Origin: Bradyrhizobium prioriisuperbiae
GTDB lineage: Bacteria > Pseudomonadota > Alphaproteobacteria > Rhizobiales > Xanthobacteraceae
Assembly: GCF_032397745.1 (NCBI RefSeq)
Contig: NZ_CP135921.1
Span: 1,550,001-1,614,000, forward strand
Direction: 5' to 3'
DNA length: 64,000 bases
The translations under genes were made by a program, and so were the position numbers. This document shows, in pieces, positions 1 through 7,966 of the stretch (position 1 is its first letter; every line of letters starts with the position of its first letter). The notes beneath the pieces are model-generated. The model was not told where the DNA came from. It saw only the letters and a program-made list of their open reading frames with translations, and did no database searches.

Positions 1-136
1 TCAGCACCAGCAGCCCGAACGCGAACGCCGTCACCGGGTTTTCGCTGAGGATGTAACGCGCGTGCTGAAATGTGGCTCCGAACCGCGAGGCCTGCGGCGT
101 GGACGAGAGATCCGTTGTGGGCGCGACTGTGCTCAT
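1..136 (-). CDS. DppC-like ABC transporter permease (N-terminal part only)
   Basis: Only the first 45 codons are in the window; the gene runs off the left edge. The ATG at 136-134 opens a polar N-terminus (MSTVAPTTDLSS...) that leads into a hydrophobic stretch (TAFAFGLLVL), the usual start of the second permease of peptide/nickel (DppC/OppC) ABC importers. It starts 10 bases after the stop of the DppB-like gene on the same strand, which is the standard DppB-DppC order. The assignment rests mostly on this context. Confidence 0.7.
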   Translation of the reverse strand, partial: MSTVAPTTDLSSTPQASRFGATFQHARYILSENPVTAFAFGLLVL

Positions 137-146
137 CCGTTCCCCC

Positions 147-1160
147 TCACCCTTCCATCCGTACCCGTGGATCGATCACACCGTAGAGAATGTCGATGAT
201 GAGATTGAGCAGCACATACATCACCGCCATGGTGAGCACGAAGCCCTGCACCGGTGCGAAATCGGACGCGATCAGCGCCTCGACCGCGTAGGAGCCGATG
301 CCCGGCCATGCGAATACTTTTTCGACCAGAACATTGGCGCCGAGCAGGAACGAGAACACCATGCTGAGCGTGGTGATCACCGGCAGCATGGCATTGCGGA
401 AGGCATAAGTGACGATCACGGTGCCGGGCGACAGGCCGCTGGCGCGCGCGGTGCGGACGAAGTCCGACGCCAGCACCGCCAGCATTGAGGCTCTGGTCAT
501 GCGCGCGATCGGCGCCAGCGAAAAGATCGCCAGCGTGGCGGCTGGGAGAATCAGCTGATTGAACGCGGAACGGAAGGCTTCAAAATCACGGGCAAACAGG
601 CTGTCGATCAGATAGAAGCCGGTCACGTTTGCCGGGGCGGTGGCGAACACATCCAGCCGTCCCAGTGGCGCCGGCGACCATCCCAGCTTGAAATAGAACA
701 CGTAAACGAGCAGGAGGCCGGTGAAGAACACCGGCAACGACACACCCGCCGTGGTGGTGACCCGACACAGATGATCGATCCACGATCCCGGCTTCGTCGC
801 CGCCAGGATGCCGAGCGGAATAGCAATGACCACTGCGAGCACCAGTCCGATCAGCGTCAGTTCGGCCGAGGCCGGTAACCGATTGCGCAGTTCAGTGGCG
901 ACCGGCTGTCCCGTGGTCAGCGAGGTGCCGAAATCACCACGCGCGAGATCCGCCGTATAGTTGAAGAATTGCTGGATCAGCGGCTTGTCGAGTCCCAGCT
1001 TCTTGCGGATCTGCTCGACGGCCTCCTTGCCCGCTGAAGGGCCGGCGAAGTAGGCGGCGGGATCGCCGGGCAATGCGCGGGTCAACAGGAACGTCACGAT
1101 CACGACCCCGATGAGGCTCGGGATCGCGAACATCAGGCGCTTGCCGATCAAGCCGAGCAT
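147..1160 (-). CDS. DppB-like ABC transporter permease (peptide/nickel class)
   Basis: A 337-aa inner-membrane permease. The start at 1160 (MLGLIGKRLMFAIPSL) opens directly into the first membrane helix; the frame is open further upstream but that part overlaps the binding-protein gene. Features typical of DppB are the N-terminal helix followed by TRALPGDPA, the periplasmic segment LGLDKPLIQQFFNY..RGDFGTSL, and the EAA-like cytoplasmic loop (ARASGLSPGTVIVTYAFRNA) that contacts the ATPase. It lies between the family-5 binding protein and the DppC-like gene. The substrate (peptide, opine, nickel chelate or other) cannot be read from the sequence, and the ATPase genes are outside the window. Confidence 0.9.
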   Translation of the reverse strand: MLGLIGKRLMFAIPSLIGVVIVTFLLTRALPGDPAAYFAGPSAGKEAVEQIRKKLGLDKPLIQQFFNYTADLARGDFGTSLTTGQPVATELRNRLPASAELTLIGLVLAVVIAIPLGILAATKPGSWIDHLCRVTTTAGVSLPVFFTGLLLVYVFYFKLGWSPAPLGRLDVFATAPANVTGFYLIDSLFARDFEAFRSAFNQLILPAATLAIFSLAPIARMTRASMLAVLASDFVRTARASGLSPGTVIVTYAFRNAMLPVITTLSMVFSFLLGANVLVEKVFAWPGIGSYAVEALIASDFAPVQGFVLTMAVMYVLLNLIIDILYGVIDPRVRMEG

Positions 1161-1177
1161 GCGACCACCCTCGCCTG

Positions 1178-2794
1178 TTACGCCTTTACCAGCGCGCGAT
1201 AATCGAGCCGGCGGTGGAACCAGTATTGATAGCCGGAGATGTTTTTTTGCATCGCGACGTTGACATAGGGCTGATAGAGCGGAATGCGCGGGACATCGTT
1301 GAAGGCGAGATCGACGAAACCCTTGACGTCGGCGTCGTAGGCTGCGGTGTCGCCAACGGCCGCGGCCCTGCGCGCGCCGTCGATCAGCTTGTCCATCTCC
1401 GGCGACTTGTAACTCATGGTGTTGAAGACGGAATTGTTGCCGTGGTAGCACCAGTAGAAGAAGTATTCGGGGTAATCGAGCCAGCCCGAGAACACGTTGG
1501 TGTAGAGCGGCATCTCCTTCTTGTTCAGTTCGGTGCGCCAGTTGGCTCCGGGAATCTTGTTGAGCGTGGTCTTGATGCCGATCTGCGCCAGGCTTTCCTG
1601 CACCAGCACACAGAGTGGCTCATTGACTACCGCGAAACCGAGATCGAATGACAACGTGGTCTCGAAGCCGTTCGGATAACCGGCCTCTGCCAGCAACGCC
1701 TTGGCCTTGTTGATATCGGTGTCGTATTTCGTCGGCTGCGGCCATGACACATCGGTCGGCTTGGCGCCTGCCGCACCGAACATCGGATTGGCGAGCCCGA
1801 ACAGCACCGCGTCCATGATCTTCTGATAAGGAATGGCGTAGGCCACTGCCTGACGGACCTTGGGATTGTCGAACGGCGGCTTGGTAACATTCATGCCGAT
1901 ATACTGGATGCCATTGCTGAACGGCAGCGACACGATGTCGAGCTTGCCGGCTTGCTTCAACTCGGCGAAGTCGCGATACGGCAGCTCGTAGGAGATGTCG
2001 GCGTCGCCGCGTTCCAGCAACGCGCGGCGGTTGCCGGCCTGCGGCACCATGCGCCAGATCACGCGCTTGATCTTGGGAAGGGGACCACCGACCCAGGCGT
2101 CATTGCGCTCCATCACCACTTCGGTGCCGGCGGTCCATTTGGTCACCTTGTAGGCGCCGGAGCCCGCGGTCTGCTGCTTGGTGTATTCGAGCCCCCAGGG
2201 GTCCTTTTCGGTCGCGCTCTTCTTCACCAGTTCGGAATTGACCACACAGGGCACGATGACGGCGAGGTCGGGAATCGTCAGCCGATCTTTCGTGGCAAAG
2301 TCGACCCGCACCGTGTTGTCGTCGACGACGACAAACTGCTCAGGCTTGGTCAGCGAGCCCGCACTCATCTGAAAAGTCGGAAACCCGCCGACACTGACGG
2401 CGCGGTCGAGCGACCATTTCACGTCCTTCGCAGTCACCGGCGCGCCGTCGTGGAAGGTCGCCTTTTTCTTCAGCTTGAAGGTCACGGACATGTCGCCGAC
2501 GTTCATGTCTTCGGCGAGTTCGGGCTTGAACTTGTCGCGGTCGTAATAGGGCACCCCGCCGGGGCCGCTTTTCATCTCGTGGCCGATCAGGCGGTCGTAG
2601 CAGTTCCACGACACCTCGTAGCCGGGCACGTTGGTGCCGACGCCATGGATGTCCAGATTGTTCGGTCCGCTCTCGGATACGACCAGGAGTGTTTCGGAGC
2701 GCGCATCCGCCTTGGCAGCGGACCAGATCGCGGGCGCCGGCACCATGGCACCCGCCGCGAGCCCGGACAGTTTGAGGAAATCGCGACGCTTCAT
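1178..2794 (-). CDS. ABC transporter substrate-binding protein, family 5 (peptide/nickel type), Tat-exported
   Basis: A 538-aa periplasmic binding protein of the SBP_bac_5 (DppA/OppA) class. I start it at the ATG at 2794, which gives MKRRDFLKLSGLAAGA, a twin-arginine signal ending near the APAIWSAAKADA cleavage region; an ATG four codons upstream is possible. Family landmarks are the early YDRLIGHE segment, LKKKATFHDGAPVTAKDVKWSLDRA, and GNRRALLERGDADISYEL. It is first in a leftward operon with DppB/DppC-like permeases 17 and 1041 bases downstream. The ligand is unknown. Confidence 0.92.
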   Translation of the reverse strand: MKRRDFLKLSGLAAGAMVPAPAIWSAAKADARSETLLVVSESGPNNLDIHGVGTNVPGYEVSWNCYDRLIGHEMKSGPGGVPYYDRDKFKPELAEDMNVGDMSVTFKLKKKATFHDGAPVTAKDVKWSLDRAVSVGGFPTFQMSAGSLTKPEQFVVVDDNTVRVDFATKDRLTIPDLAVIVPCVVNSELVKKSATEKDPWGLEYTKQQTAGSGAYKVTKWTAGTEVVMERNDAWVGGPLPKIKRVIWRMVPQAGNRRALLERGDADISYELPYRDFAELKQAGKLDIVSLPFSNGIQYIGMNVTKPPFDNPKVRQAVAYAIPYQKIMDAVLFGLANPMFGAAGAKPTDVSWPQPTKYDTDINKAKALLAEAGYPNGFETTLSFDLGFAVVNEPLCVLVQESLAQIGIKTTLNKIPGANWRTELNKKEMPLYTNVFSGWLDYPEYFFYWCYHGNNSVFNTMSYKSPEMDKLIDGARRAAAVGDTAAYDADVKGFVDLAFNDVPRIPLYQPYVNVAMQKNISGYQYWFHRRLDYRALVKA

Positions 2795-3268
2795 AAACAT
2801 CTCCAAACGCGGTTTGGAGATGGCATCGCAAGGACTGTGCCAAAGCTTAGCAGTCGTTAGTATAAGGTATAAACATTTGATAAAATTAATATTTTTCTAT
2901 TCGACGGTTAGGAGGAGGCGTAACCGCAATGCATACAACAGACCACCAATGCTTAATATTTAGACGACAGAGGTTGTTTGCACATGAATTGTCGGCCAAC
3001 GCTCGATCGAAGACCGGGAAATTATCCCGGTAAAATCGGGATAATTTTCCTGTCGCCGAGCTCTTCCCCGAGGGTCATGATCGCCCCGCAACCAAGTCGC
3101 GTTGTTAGAATTGGTCAAATCGACCACTGCGAGGGACGCAGCGAATTGCCGCACCGCGCGTGCAGCGACTACAAGAAAGGGAGCGTGCGGCGCCGCCGAG
3201 CCGGGCACCGCACTGAAAAATAAGCCGCTTTTGTTGCGGCAACGACACCTCGGACCGATCGGCCATCC
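2795..3268. other. divergent intergenic region between the peptide transporter and exbB
   Basis: These 474 bases lie between two divergently transcribed units and must hold both promoters. The part next to the transporter (about 2850-2900) is much richer in A+T than its surroundings. A strong 11-bp inverted repeat sits near the middle (separate entry). Small open frames here look like chance. I looked for an iron-control Irr box (TTTAGAA-N3-TTCTAAA) and found only a half-match near 3106. Confidence 0.6.
3019..3047. promoter_or_regulatory. 11-bp perfect inverted repeat, possible operator
   Basis: AAATTATCCCG at 3019-3029 is repeated as its exact reverse complement at 3037-3047, with a 7-base spacer (GTAAAAT). 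It is about 220 bases from both flanking start codons. There is no T-run after either arm, so a regulator-binding site is more likely than a terminator. The regulator is unknown. Confidence 0.5.
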
Positions 3269-4111
3269 ATGACCAGACACAACAGACCTTGCCGCGGCGG
3301 CGCGACCAGCAATTCATTCTCCCACGGCGGAGGGACCAGCCTCCTCTCGCCTGCCGCGCTCATCTCAGCAACGCTGCTGGCAATGTCGCCAGACACCGCA
3401 CATGCGGCCACGGCCAACGCGCTATTGCCGCGCGACCTGTCACCCTGGGGCATGTTCATGAATGCCGACATGGTGGTGAAGGCCGTCATGGTTGGCCTCG
3501 CTCTTGCGTCACTGGTCACCTGGACGGTGTGGCTGGTGAAAAGCTGGGAATTGGCGCGCGCGACACGGCTGGCGAAACGGCGACTTGCGATCCTGGAGAG
3601 CGATACGACCCTCGCCGAGGCCGCGGGCGAGACCAGCGGCGGTGAAGACGCGGTCGCTCAAATTATCCAGTCGGCCTCGCGTGAACTGTCGCTCTCGGAC
3701 CATGTGTATGATGACGGGCTGAAGGAACGCACGGCGCTGCGACTGGAACGGGTCGAGAGCGCAATGGCCCGGCGAATTAATCGCGGCACCGGCGTGCTTG
3801 CCACCATCGGCGCCACCGCGCCGTTCGTCGGCCTGTTCGGCACCGTATGGGGCATCATGAACTCCTTCATCGGCATCTCGGAGGCCAACACCACCAACCT
3901 CGCGGTGGTCGCGCCCGGCATCGCCGAAGCGCTGCTGGCGACCGCGATGGGCCTGATCGCCGCGATTCCGGCGGTGGTGATCTACAATCACCTGGCTCGT
4001 GCCACGACGGCGTACCGGGCGCTGCTCGGCGACGCCTCGGCGCAGGTGCTGCTGCTGATCAGCCGCGACCAGAGCCGGCGTCTGCCGCATATCGCGCGCG
4101 CCGCGGAGTAA
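3269..4111 (+). CDS. exbB: TonB-system energizer ExbB (proton channel, MotA/TolQ/ExbB family)
   Basis: A 280-aa inner-membrane protein that, with ExbD, uses the proton gradient to drive TonB. It has an N-terminal extension with a signal-like hydrophobic segment (about residues 22-47, ending AHAATA), as in the long alphaproteobacterial ExbBs. The first core helix is about 68-90 (VVKAVMVGLALASLVTWTVW). The conserved channel region GVLATIGATAPFVGLFGTVWGIMNSF is followed by the helix TNLAVVAPGIAEALLATAMGLIAAIPAVV. It begins an exbB-exbD-tonB operon with a 15-base gap to exbD. No TonB-dependent receptor is nearby. Confidence 0.95.
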   Translation: MTRHNRPCRGGATSNSFSHGGGTSLLSPAALISATLLAMSPDTAHAATANALLPRDLSPWGMFMNADMVVKAVMVGLALASLVTWTVWLVKSWELARATRLAKRRLAILESDTTLAEAAGETSGGEDAVAQIIQSASRELSLSDHVYDDGLKERTALRLERVESAMARRINRGTGVLATIGATAPFVGLFGTVWGIMNSFIGISEANTTNLAVVAPGIAEALLATAMGLIAAIPAVVIYNHLARATTAYRALLGDASAQVLLLISRDQSRRLPHIARAAE

Positions 4112-4126
4112 GTGGAGTAACCGACG

Positions 4127-4564
4127 ATGGGCGCAAGGCTCGGTGGCCGACGTGCGGCGGATGACGAACTGGTCGAAACCCACGAGATCAACGTCACGCC
4201 GTTCATCGACGTCATTCTCGTCCTTTTGATCATTTTCATGGTGGCGGCGCCGCTCGCGACCGTCGACATCGGCGTCGATCTGCCGGCGTCCACCGCCGAG
4301 CAGCAGCCGCGGCCGGACAAGCCGGTGTTCCTGACCGTGAAGCCGGACGCGACCATCGCCGTTGGAGAGAATGTGATTGCACGCGACGGGCTCGCGGCCA
4401 CGCTGGACACTGCCACGGGAGGCAAGAAGGACGAGCGGATCTTTCTGCGCGCCGACAAGACCGTGAGCTATGGCGACCTGATGGAGGTGATGAACCTGCT
4501 GCGGGACTCCGGCTACCTGAAGATCGCGCTGGTCGGCCTCGAGGCGCGGGACGGCGCGCGATGA
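4127..4564 (+). CDS. exbD: TonB-system biopolymer transport protein ExbD
   Basis: A 145-aa single-pass protein with a large periplasmic domain; partner of ExbB and TonB. The signature INVTPFIDVILVLLIIFMVA spans about residues 21-40 and includes the proton-carrying Asp28 at the start of the membrane helix. The C-terminal half (KPVFLTVKPDATIAVGEN... DLMEVMNLLRDSGYLKIALVG) matches the periplasmic fold of the family. The stop overlaps the tonB start by four bases (ATGA), so the two are translationally coupled. Confidence 0.95.
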   Translation: MGARLGGRRAADDELVETHEINVTPFIDVILVLLIIFMVAAPLATVDIGVDLPASTAEQQPRPDKPVFLTVKPDATIAVGENVIARDGLAATLDTATGGKKDERIFLRADKTVSYGDLMEVMNLLRDSGYLKIALVGLEARDGAR

Positions 4565-5340
4565 CCATGCTTGCGCTCTATCAGGAGCCGGAGCGGCACG
4601 AGTTGCGGCGCTGGTCACTCGGCGCGCTGATCATCATGGCCCTTCATGTCGGCGCGCTGATTGGCGCCACCTATTGGTACCGAAGCCTGCCACCGCCCGG
4701 CACCACGATCCCCTCGATCCTGGTCGACCTGTCGCCCGTATCAACGGCACCGCAAACCCAGGTCGAGGATCCAAATCGGGCCCCAGGTCCTCAAATCGAA
4801 CAGACGGAGGCCGCCACTCCACCGCCGCCTGAACCGCAGGTGGAGGAGACCATCGCCCCGACCCCACCACAGCAAAATCCGGTGGTGGCTGCGCCACCCG
4901 AAGAAAAGCCGAAGCCGATCACCGAGCCGGCCAAGCCGACCCCGGTCAAGGAGAAGGTTAAAAAGCCTGTCGAAAAGCGAGCCGTGCCGACAGCCACTGC
5001 GCCGCCGCGTGTCGAGCGGACCGCGCCGGTTCTGCAGTCCGCGGTGTCCGGCGCTTCCGCGGCCCGGGCCGCGGCCTCCTACGGCGCGCAACTGTCAGCG
5101 CATCTGCAACGCTTCAAGCGCCCCGCCGGTGCAGCGACCGGATCGGTCGTGCTGTTTATTACGGTTGGACGCAACGGCCAGTTGCTCGGCAGCCGTCTTG
5201 CGCGATCATCGGGCAATCCCGCAATCGACACTGAAGCGTTATCCTTGGCACGCCGGGCCCAGCCTCTTCCTGCATTCCCCCCCGAGATGAAGGAGAATTC
5301 GAAGAGTTTCAACGTGCCCTACAAGTTTTCGCCGGGCTGA
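4561..5340 (+). CDS. tonB: TonB energy transducer
   Basis: A 259-aa protein that carries energy from ExbBD to outer-membrane receptors. It has one N-terminal membrane helix (about residues 20-40, LGALIIMALHVGALIGATYW), then a long Pro/Glu/Lys-rich spacer (about 45-150) that spans the periplasm, then a C-terminal TonB domain (about 175-259) with GSVVLFITVGRNGQLLGSRL and the ending FNVPYKFSPG. Length and order are normal for TonB. It is the last gene of the exbB-exbD-tonB operon and converges with the ugpB-like gene 50 bases away. Confidence 0.93.
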   Translation: MTMLALYQEPERHELRRWSLGALIIMALHVGALIGATYWYRSLPPPGTTIPSILVDLSPVSTAPQTQVEDPNRAPGPQIEQTEAATPPPPEPQVEETIAPTPPQQNPVVAAPPEEKPKPITEPAKPTPVKEKVKKPVEKRAVPTATAPPRVERTAPVLQSAVSGASAARAAASYGAQLSAHLQRFKRPAGAATGSVVLFITVGRNGQLLGSRLARSSGNPAIDTEALSLARRAQPLPAFPPEMKENSKSFNVPYKFSPG

Positions 5341-5390
5341 AAAATTACGGTTGACCTAAGCGCGCCAATTCAGGCTTTCCGCAGAGCCGG

Positions 5391-6716
5391 TCAAGGATTC
5401 GCCCGCTCGAACTGCCGCAACAGCTTGTTGCCGCGCTCCACCGCCGCATCGAGCGCCTCCTGCGCGGTCTTTTTGCCGGAGAACGCCTGCTCCAGCTCTT
5501 CCTCGATCGCATCGCGGATCAGGACGAACGAGCCCAGACGAAGTCCTTTGGAGTTTTCCGTCGGCGGCCTCAGCGTGATCTGCTCGATGGCGATCGCCAT
5601 GCCGGGATTGCGGTCATAGAAGCCTTGATTGCGCGTCAGGTCGTAGGCGGCACGGGTGATCGGCATATAGCCCGTATTCTGGTGCCAGGCCGCCTGCACT
5701 TCCGGACGCGACAGATAGGCGAAGAAGCGTGCAACGCCCTTGTATTCGTCGCGCGGGCGATCCTTCAGCACCCACAGCGTGGCGCCGCCGATGATGGAAT
5801 TCTGCGGCGCACCTGGCACATCGGGCCAGTAGGGCAGCATGCCGTAGCCAACCTCGAACTTCGAATTGGCCCGGATGTCGGCTCGGGTGGCCGAGGATCC
5901 CAGGAAGATCCCGCACTCGCCGCGCTGGAAGCGTGGCTCGGCGGTGGTGGCCCGGCCGCTATAGTCGAAGACCTTGGTCTTTTGCCACGCGGCGAGCTGT
6001 GCGATGTGGCGAACCATCAACAGGTTGTTGAAGGTGAGCACGGCATCGATGCCACCCATGCCATTCGCCTTGGTTGCGATCGGCACGTTATGCAGTGCCG
6101 AAAAATTCTCGACATTGATCCAGGACGGCCAGTGGGTGGTGAACCCGCAGGGAGCACCGGCGGCACGCAGGCGCTGCGCCGCAGCCCCGAGCTCCGGCCA
6201 GGTCTTTGGCGGCACCTCCGGATCGAGCCCCGCCGCGCGAAACAGAGTCTTGTTGTAATAAAGGATTGGCGTCGAGGCATTGAACGGAAACGACAGCATG
6301 TTGCCGTCGAGATCCGTGTAATAGCCGGCCACGGCAGGCAGATAGGCCATCGGAAAGAACGCCTCGGCCTCGTCCCGCATCAGTTCGAACACCGGATAGG
6401 TCGCGCCTTTTGCCGCCATCATGGTCGCGGTGGCGATCTCGTTGACCTGGACGATGGCCGGCTGCGTTCGCGAGCGGAAGGCGAAAATCGCCGCGGTGAC
6501 GGTCTCGGTGTAGTTGCCCTTGTAGACCGGGACGATCCGGTATTGAGCCTGCGAGCGGTTAAAGTCGTCGGCGAGCTTGTCCAGCTGCCGGCCAAGCTCG
6601 CCCTGCATGGCGTGCCACCAGACGATATCGGTCGCGGCGCGGACCGGGGCGGACAGCAGCGGCAGCAGCAGGGCGGCCGCCACAAGCCTCGATCGCCAGT
6701 TGCACCCCGTCCTCAT
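5391..6716 (-). CDS. UgpB-like glycerol-3-phosphate binding protein, without transporter partners nearby
   Basis: A 441-aa periplasmic binding protein. After a Sec signal (RLVAAALLLPLLSAPVRAA) the sequence tracks UgpB closely: WWHAMQGELG, VPVYKGNYTETV, PAIVQVNEIATATMMAAKGA, PFNASTPILYYNKTLF, GAPQNSIIGGATLWVLK, WHQNTGYMPITRAAYDLTRNQGFY and the ending ALDAAVERGNKLLRQFE. UgpB binds sn-glycerol-3-phosphate and its diesters. No ugpA, ugpE or ugpC adjoins it: the neighbours are tonB (convergent) and a DctP-type gene (divergent). It may serve permeases elsewhere or have a sensory role. Confidence 0.85.
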   Translation of the reverse strand: MRTGCNWRSRLVAAALLLPLLSAPVRAATDIVWWHAMQGELGRQLDKLADDFNRSQAQYRIVPVYKGNYTETVTAAIFAFRSRTQPAIVQVNEIATATMMAAKGATYPVFELMRDEAEAFFPMAYLPAVAGYYTDLDGNMLSFPFNASTPILYYNKTLFRAAGLDPEVPPKTWPELGAAAQRLRAAGAPCGFTTHWPSWINVENFSALHNVPIATKANGMGGIDAVLTFNNLLMVRHIAQLAAWQKTKVFDYSGRATTAEPRFQRGECGIFLGSSATRADIRANSKFEVGYGMLPYWPDVPGAPQNSIIGGATLWVLKDRPRDEYKGVARFFAYLSRPEVQAAWHQNTGYMPITRAAYDLTRNQGFYDRNPGMAIAIEQITLRPPTENSKGLRLGSFVLIRDAIEEELEQAFSGKKTAQEALDAAVERGNKLLRQFERANP

Positions 6717-6914
6717 CGAACTGTCCTTGTCCCAGCCTACTTCCGGGCCATGATGGGCCGGAAGGCTGGTATTTAACCCGCCGGACAGGCTTTTATGCCA
6801 TCAGGACCCGGTTTTCCGGCCCTGGCGCACCGATAGCCAGCTCCGGGCGCTTTCTGTTAAGATCAAGTACATACCAATGTTTTTCGAAATTGATATTGGC
6901 CATGGGGTGATAAG

Positions 6915-7910
6915 TTGCCGCTGTTTCGTCGATCCCTCCCCGGCACCATCGCGGCTTTTGCGCTGACTGCGGCATGGACGGCGTTGGCCGGGCAGGCGGT
7001 TGCGCGAGAATTCCGCGCCGCGGACACCCAGGCCGAGGATTATCCAACGGTCCAGGCACTGCGCTACATGGGCAAGCTGGTGGCCGAGCGCAGCCACGGC
7101 GAATACATGATCCGGGTGTTTCATTCCAACCAACTCGGCGAGGAAAAAGAGACCATCGAGCAGACACGAGTCGGCGCCATTGATCTGAACCGCACCAATG
7201 TGGCGCCGATCGGCAGTTTCGTGCCCTCCGTCAACGTGCTGGCGCTGCCGTTTCTGTTCCGCTCCAATGACCACCTCAACAAGGTGCTCGACGGGCCGAT
7301 CGGCAAGGAGATCCTGGCCAGTTTTGAGCCCTATGGATTCGTCGGTCTGGCGTTCTTCGATTCCGGGGCGCGGTCGGTCTACAACAGTGTCCGCCCGATC
7401 CGCAGCCTGGCCGACATGAAAGGCTTGCGGATTCGCGTGCAGCAATCGCCGCTGATGGTCAGCATGATCAAGGCGCTCGGCGCCGAACCGGTCGAACTGC
7501 CTTATGGCCAGGTGCGCACCGGGCTTGCCACCAAACTGATTGACGGCGCGGAGAACAACTGGCCCTCCTACGTCACCACGGATCACTATAAGTACGCCGG
7601 CAATTATACGCTGACCGAGCACACCATGAGCCCCGAAGTGCTGGTGATGTCGAAGAAGGCGTGGGACAGCCTGCCCCCGACAGGCCAGGCCATGTTCCGC
7701 GAGGCCGCGCAGGAAGCGAGCCTGTTCATGCGCAAGAAATGGAAGGAGCTTGAGGACAGTTCGCGGCAGCAGGCCGAGGCGGCCGGCATTTCGATCATCA
7801 CCGAATTCGACCGCAAGCCGTTCGAAGCGGCAATGGCCGACGTGCACAAGCAGGCACTGCTCGATCCGGTGATGAGCGACCTCCTCAAGCGGATTCGCGA
7901 TGTTCATTGA
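6915..7910 (+). CDS. TRAP transporter substrate-binding protein, DctP family, beside a sensor kinase
   Basis: A 331-aa periplasmic solute receptor of the DctP class. The start is TTG at 6915, the only usable one after the in-frame stop at 6891-6893; it gives a Sec signal ending near LAGQAVA. Family landmarks are VRVFHSNQLGEEKETIEQTRVGAIDLNRTN (start of that block), GLRIRVQQSPLMVSMIKALGAEPVELPYGQV, and IDGAENNWPSY. The membrane partners DctQ and DctM are absent. The next gene 56 bases on is a histidine kinase, so a role as periplasmic co-sensor is plausible. The ligand is unknown; organic acids and sugar acids are usual. Confidence 0.88.
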   Translation: MPLFRRSLPGTIAAFALTAAWTALAGQAVAREFRAADTQAEDYPTVQALRYMGKLVAERSHGEYMIRVFHSNQLGEEKETIEQTRVGAIDLNRTNVAPIGSFVPSVNVLALPFLFRSNDHLNKVLDGPIGKEILASFEPYGFVGLAFFDSGARSVYNSVRPIRSLADMKGLRIRVQQSPLMVSMIKALGAEPVELPYGQVRTGLATKLIDGAENNWPSYVTTDHYKYAGNYTLTEHTMSPEVLVMSKKAWDSLPPTGQAMFREAAQEASLFMRKKWKELEDSSRQQAEAAGISIITEFDRKPFEAAMADVHKQALLDPVMSDLLKRIRDVH

Positions 7911-7966
7911 ACCAACTGCGATAAATCGGGTCCAATACATCAAGTTCAGTCATCAGGTGCAGTGAG

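Noticed and set aside
3100..3125. Possible Irr/iron-control box upstream of exbB
   Set aside because: Only one half-site (TTAGAA) is present; the second half does not match TTCTAAA.
5391..6716. Naming this region a ugp operon
   Set aside because: Only the binding protein is present; the UgpC-type ATPase at 46231 belongs to a different transporter set.
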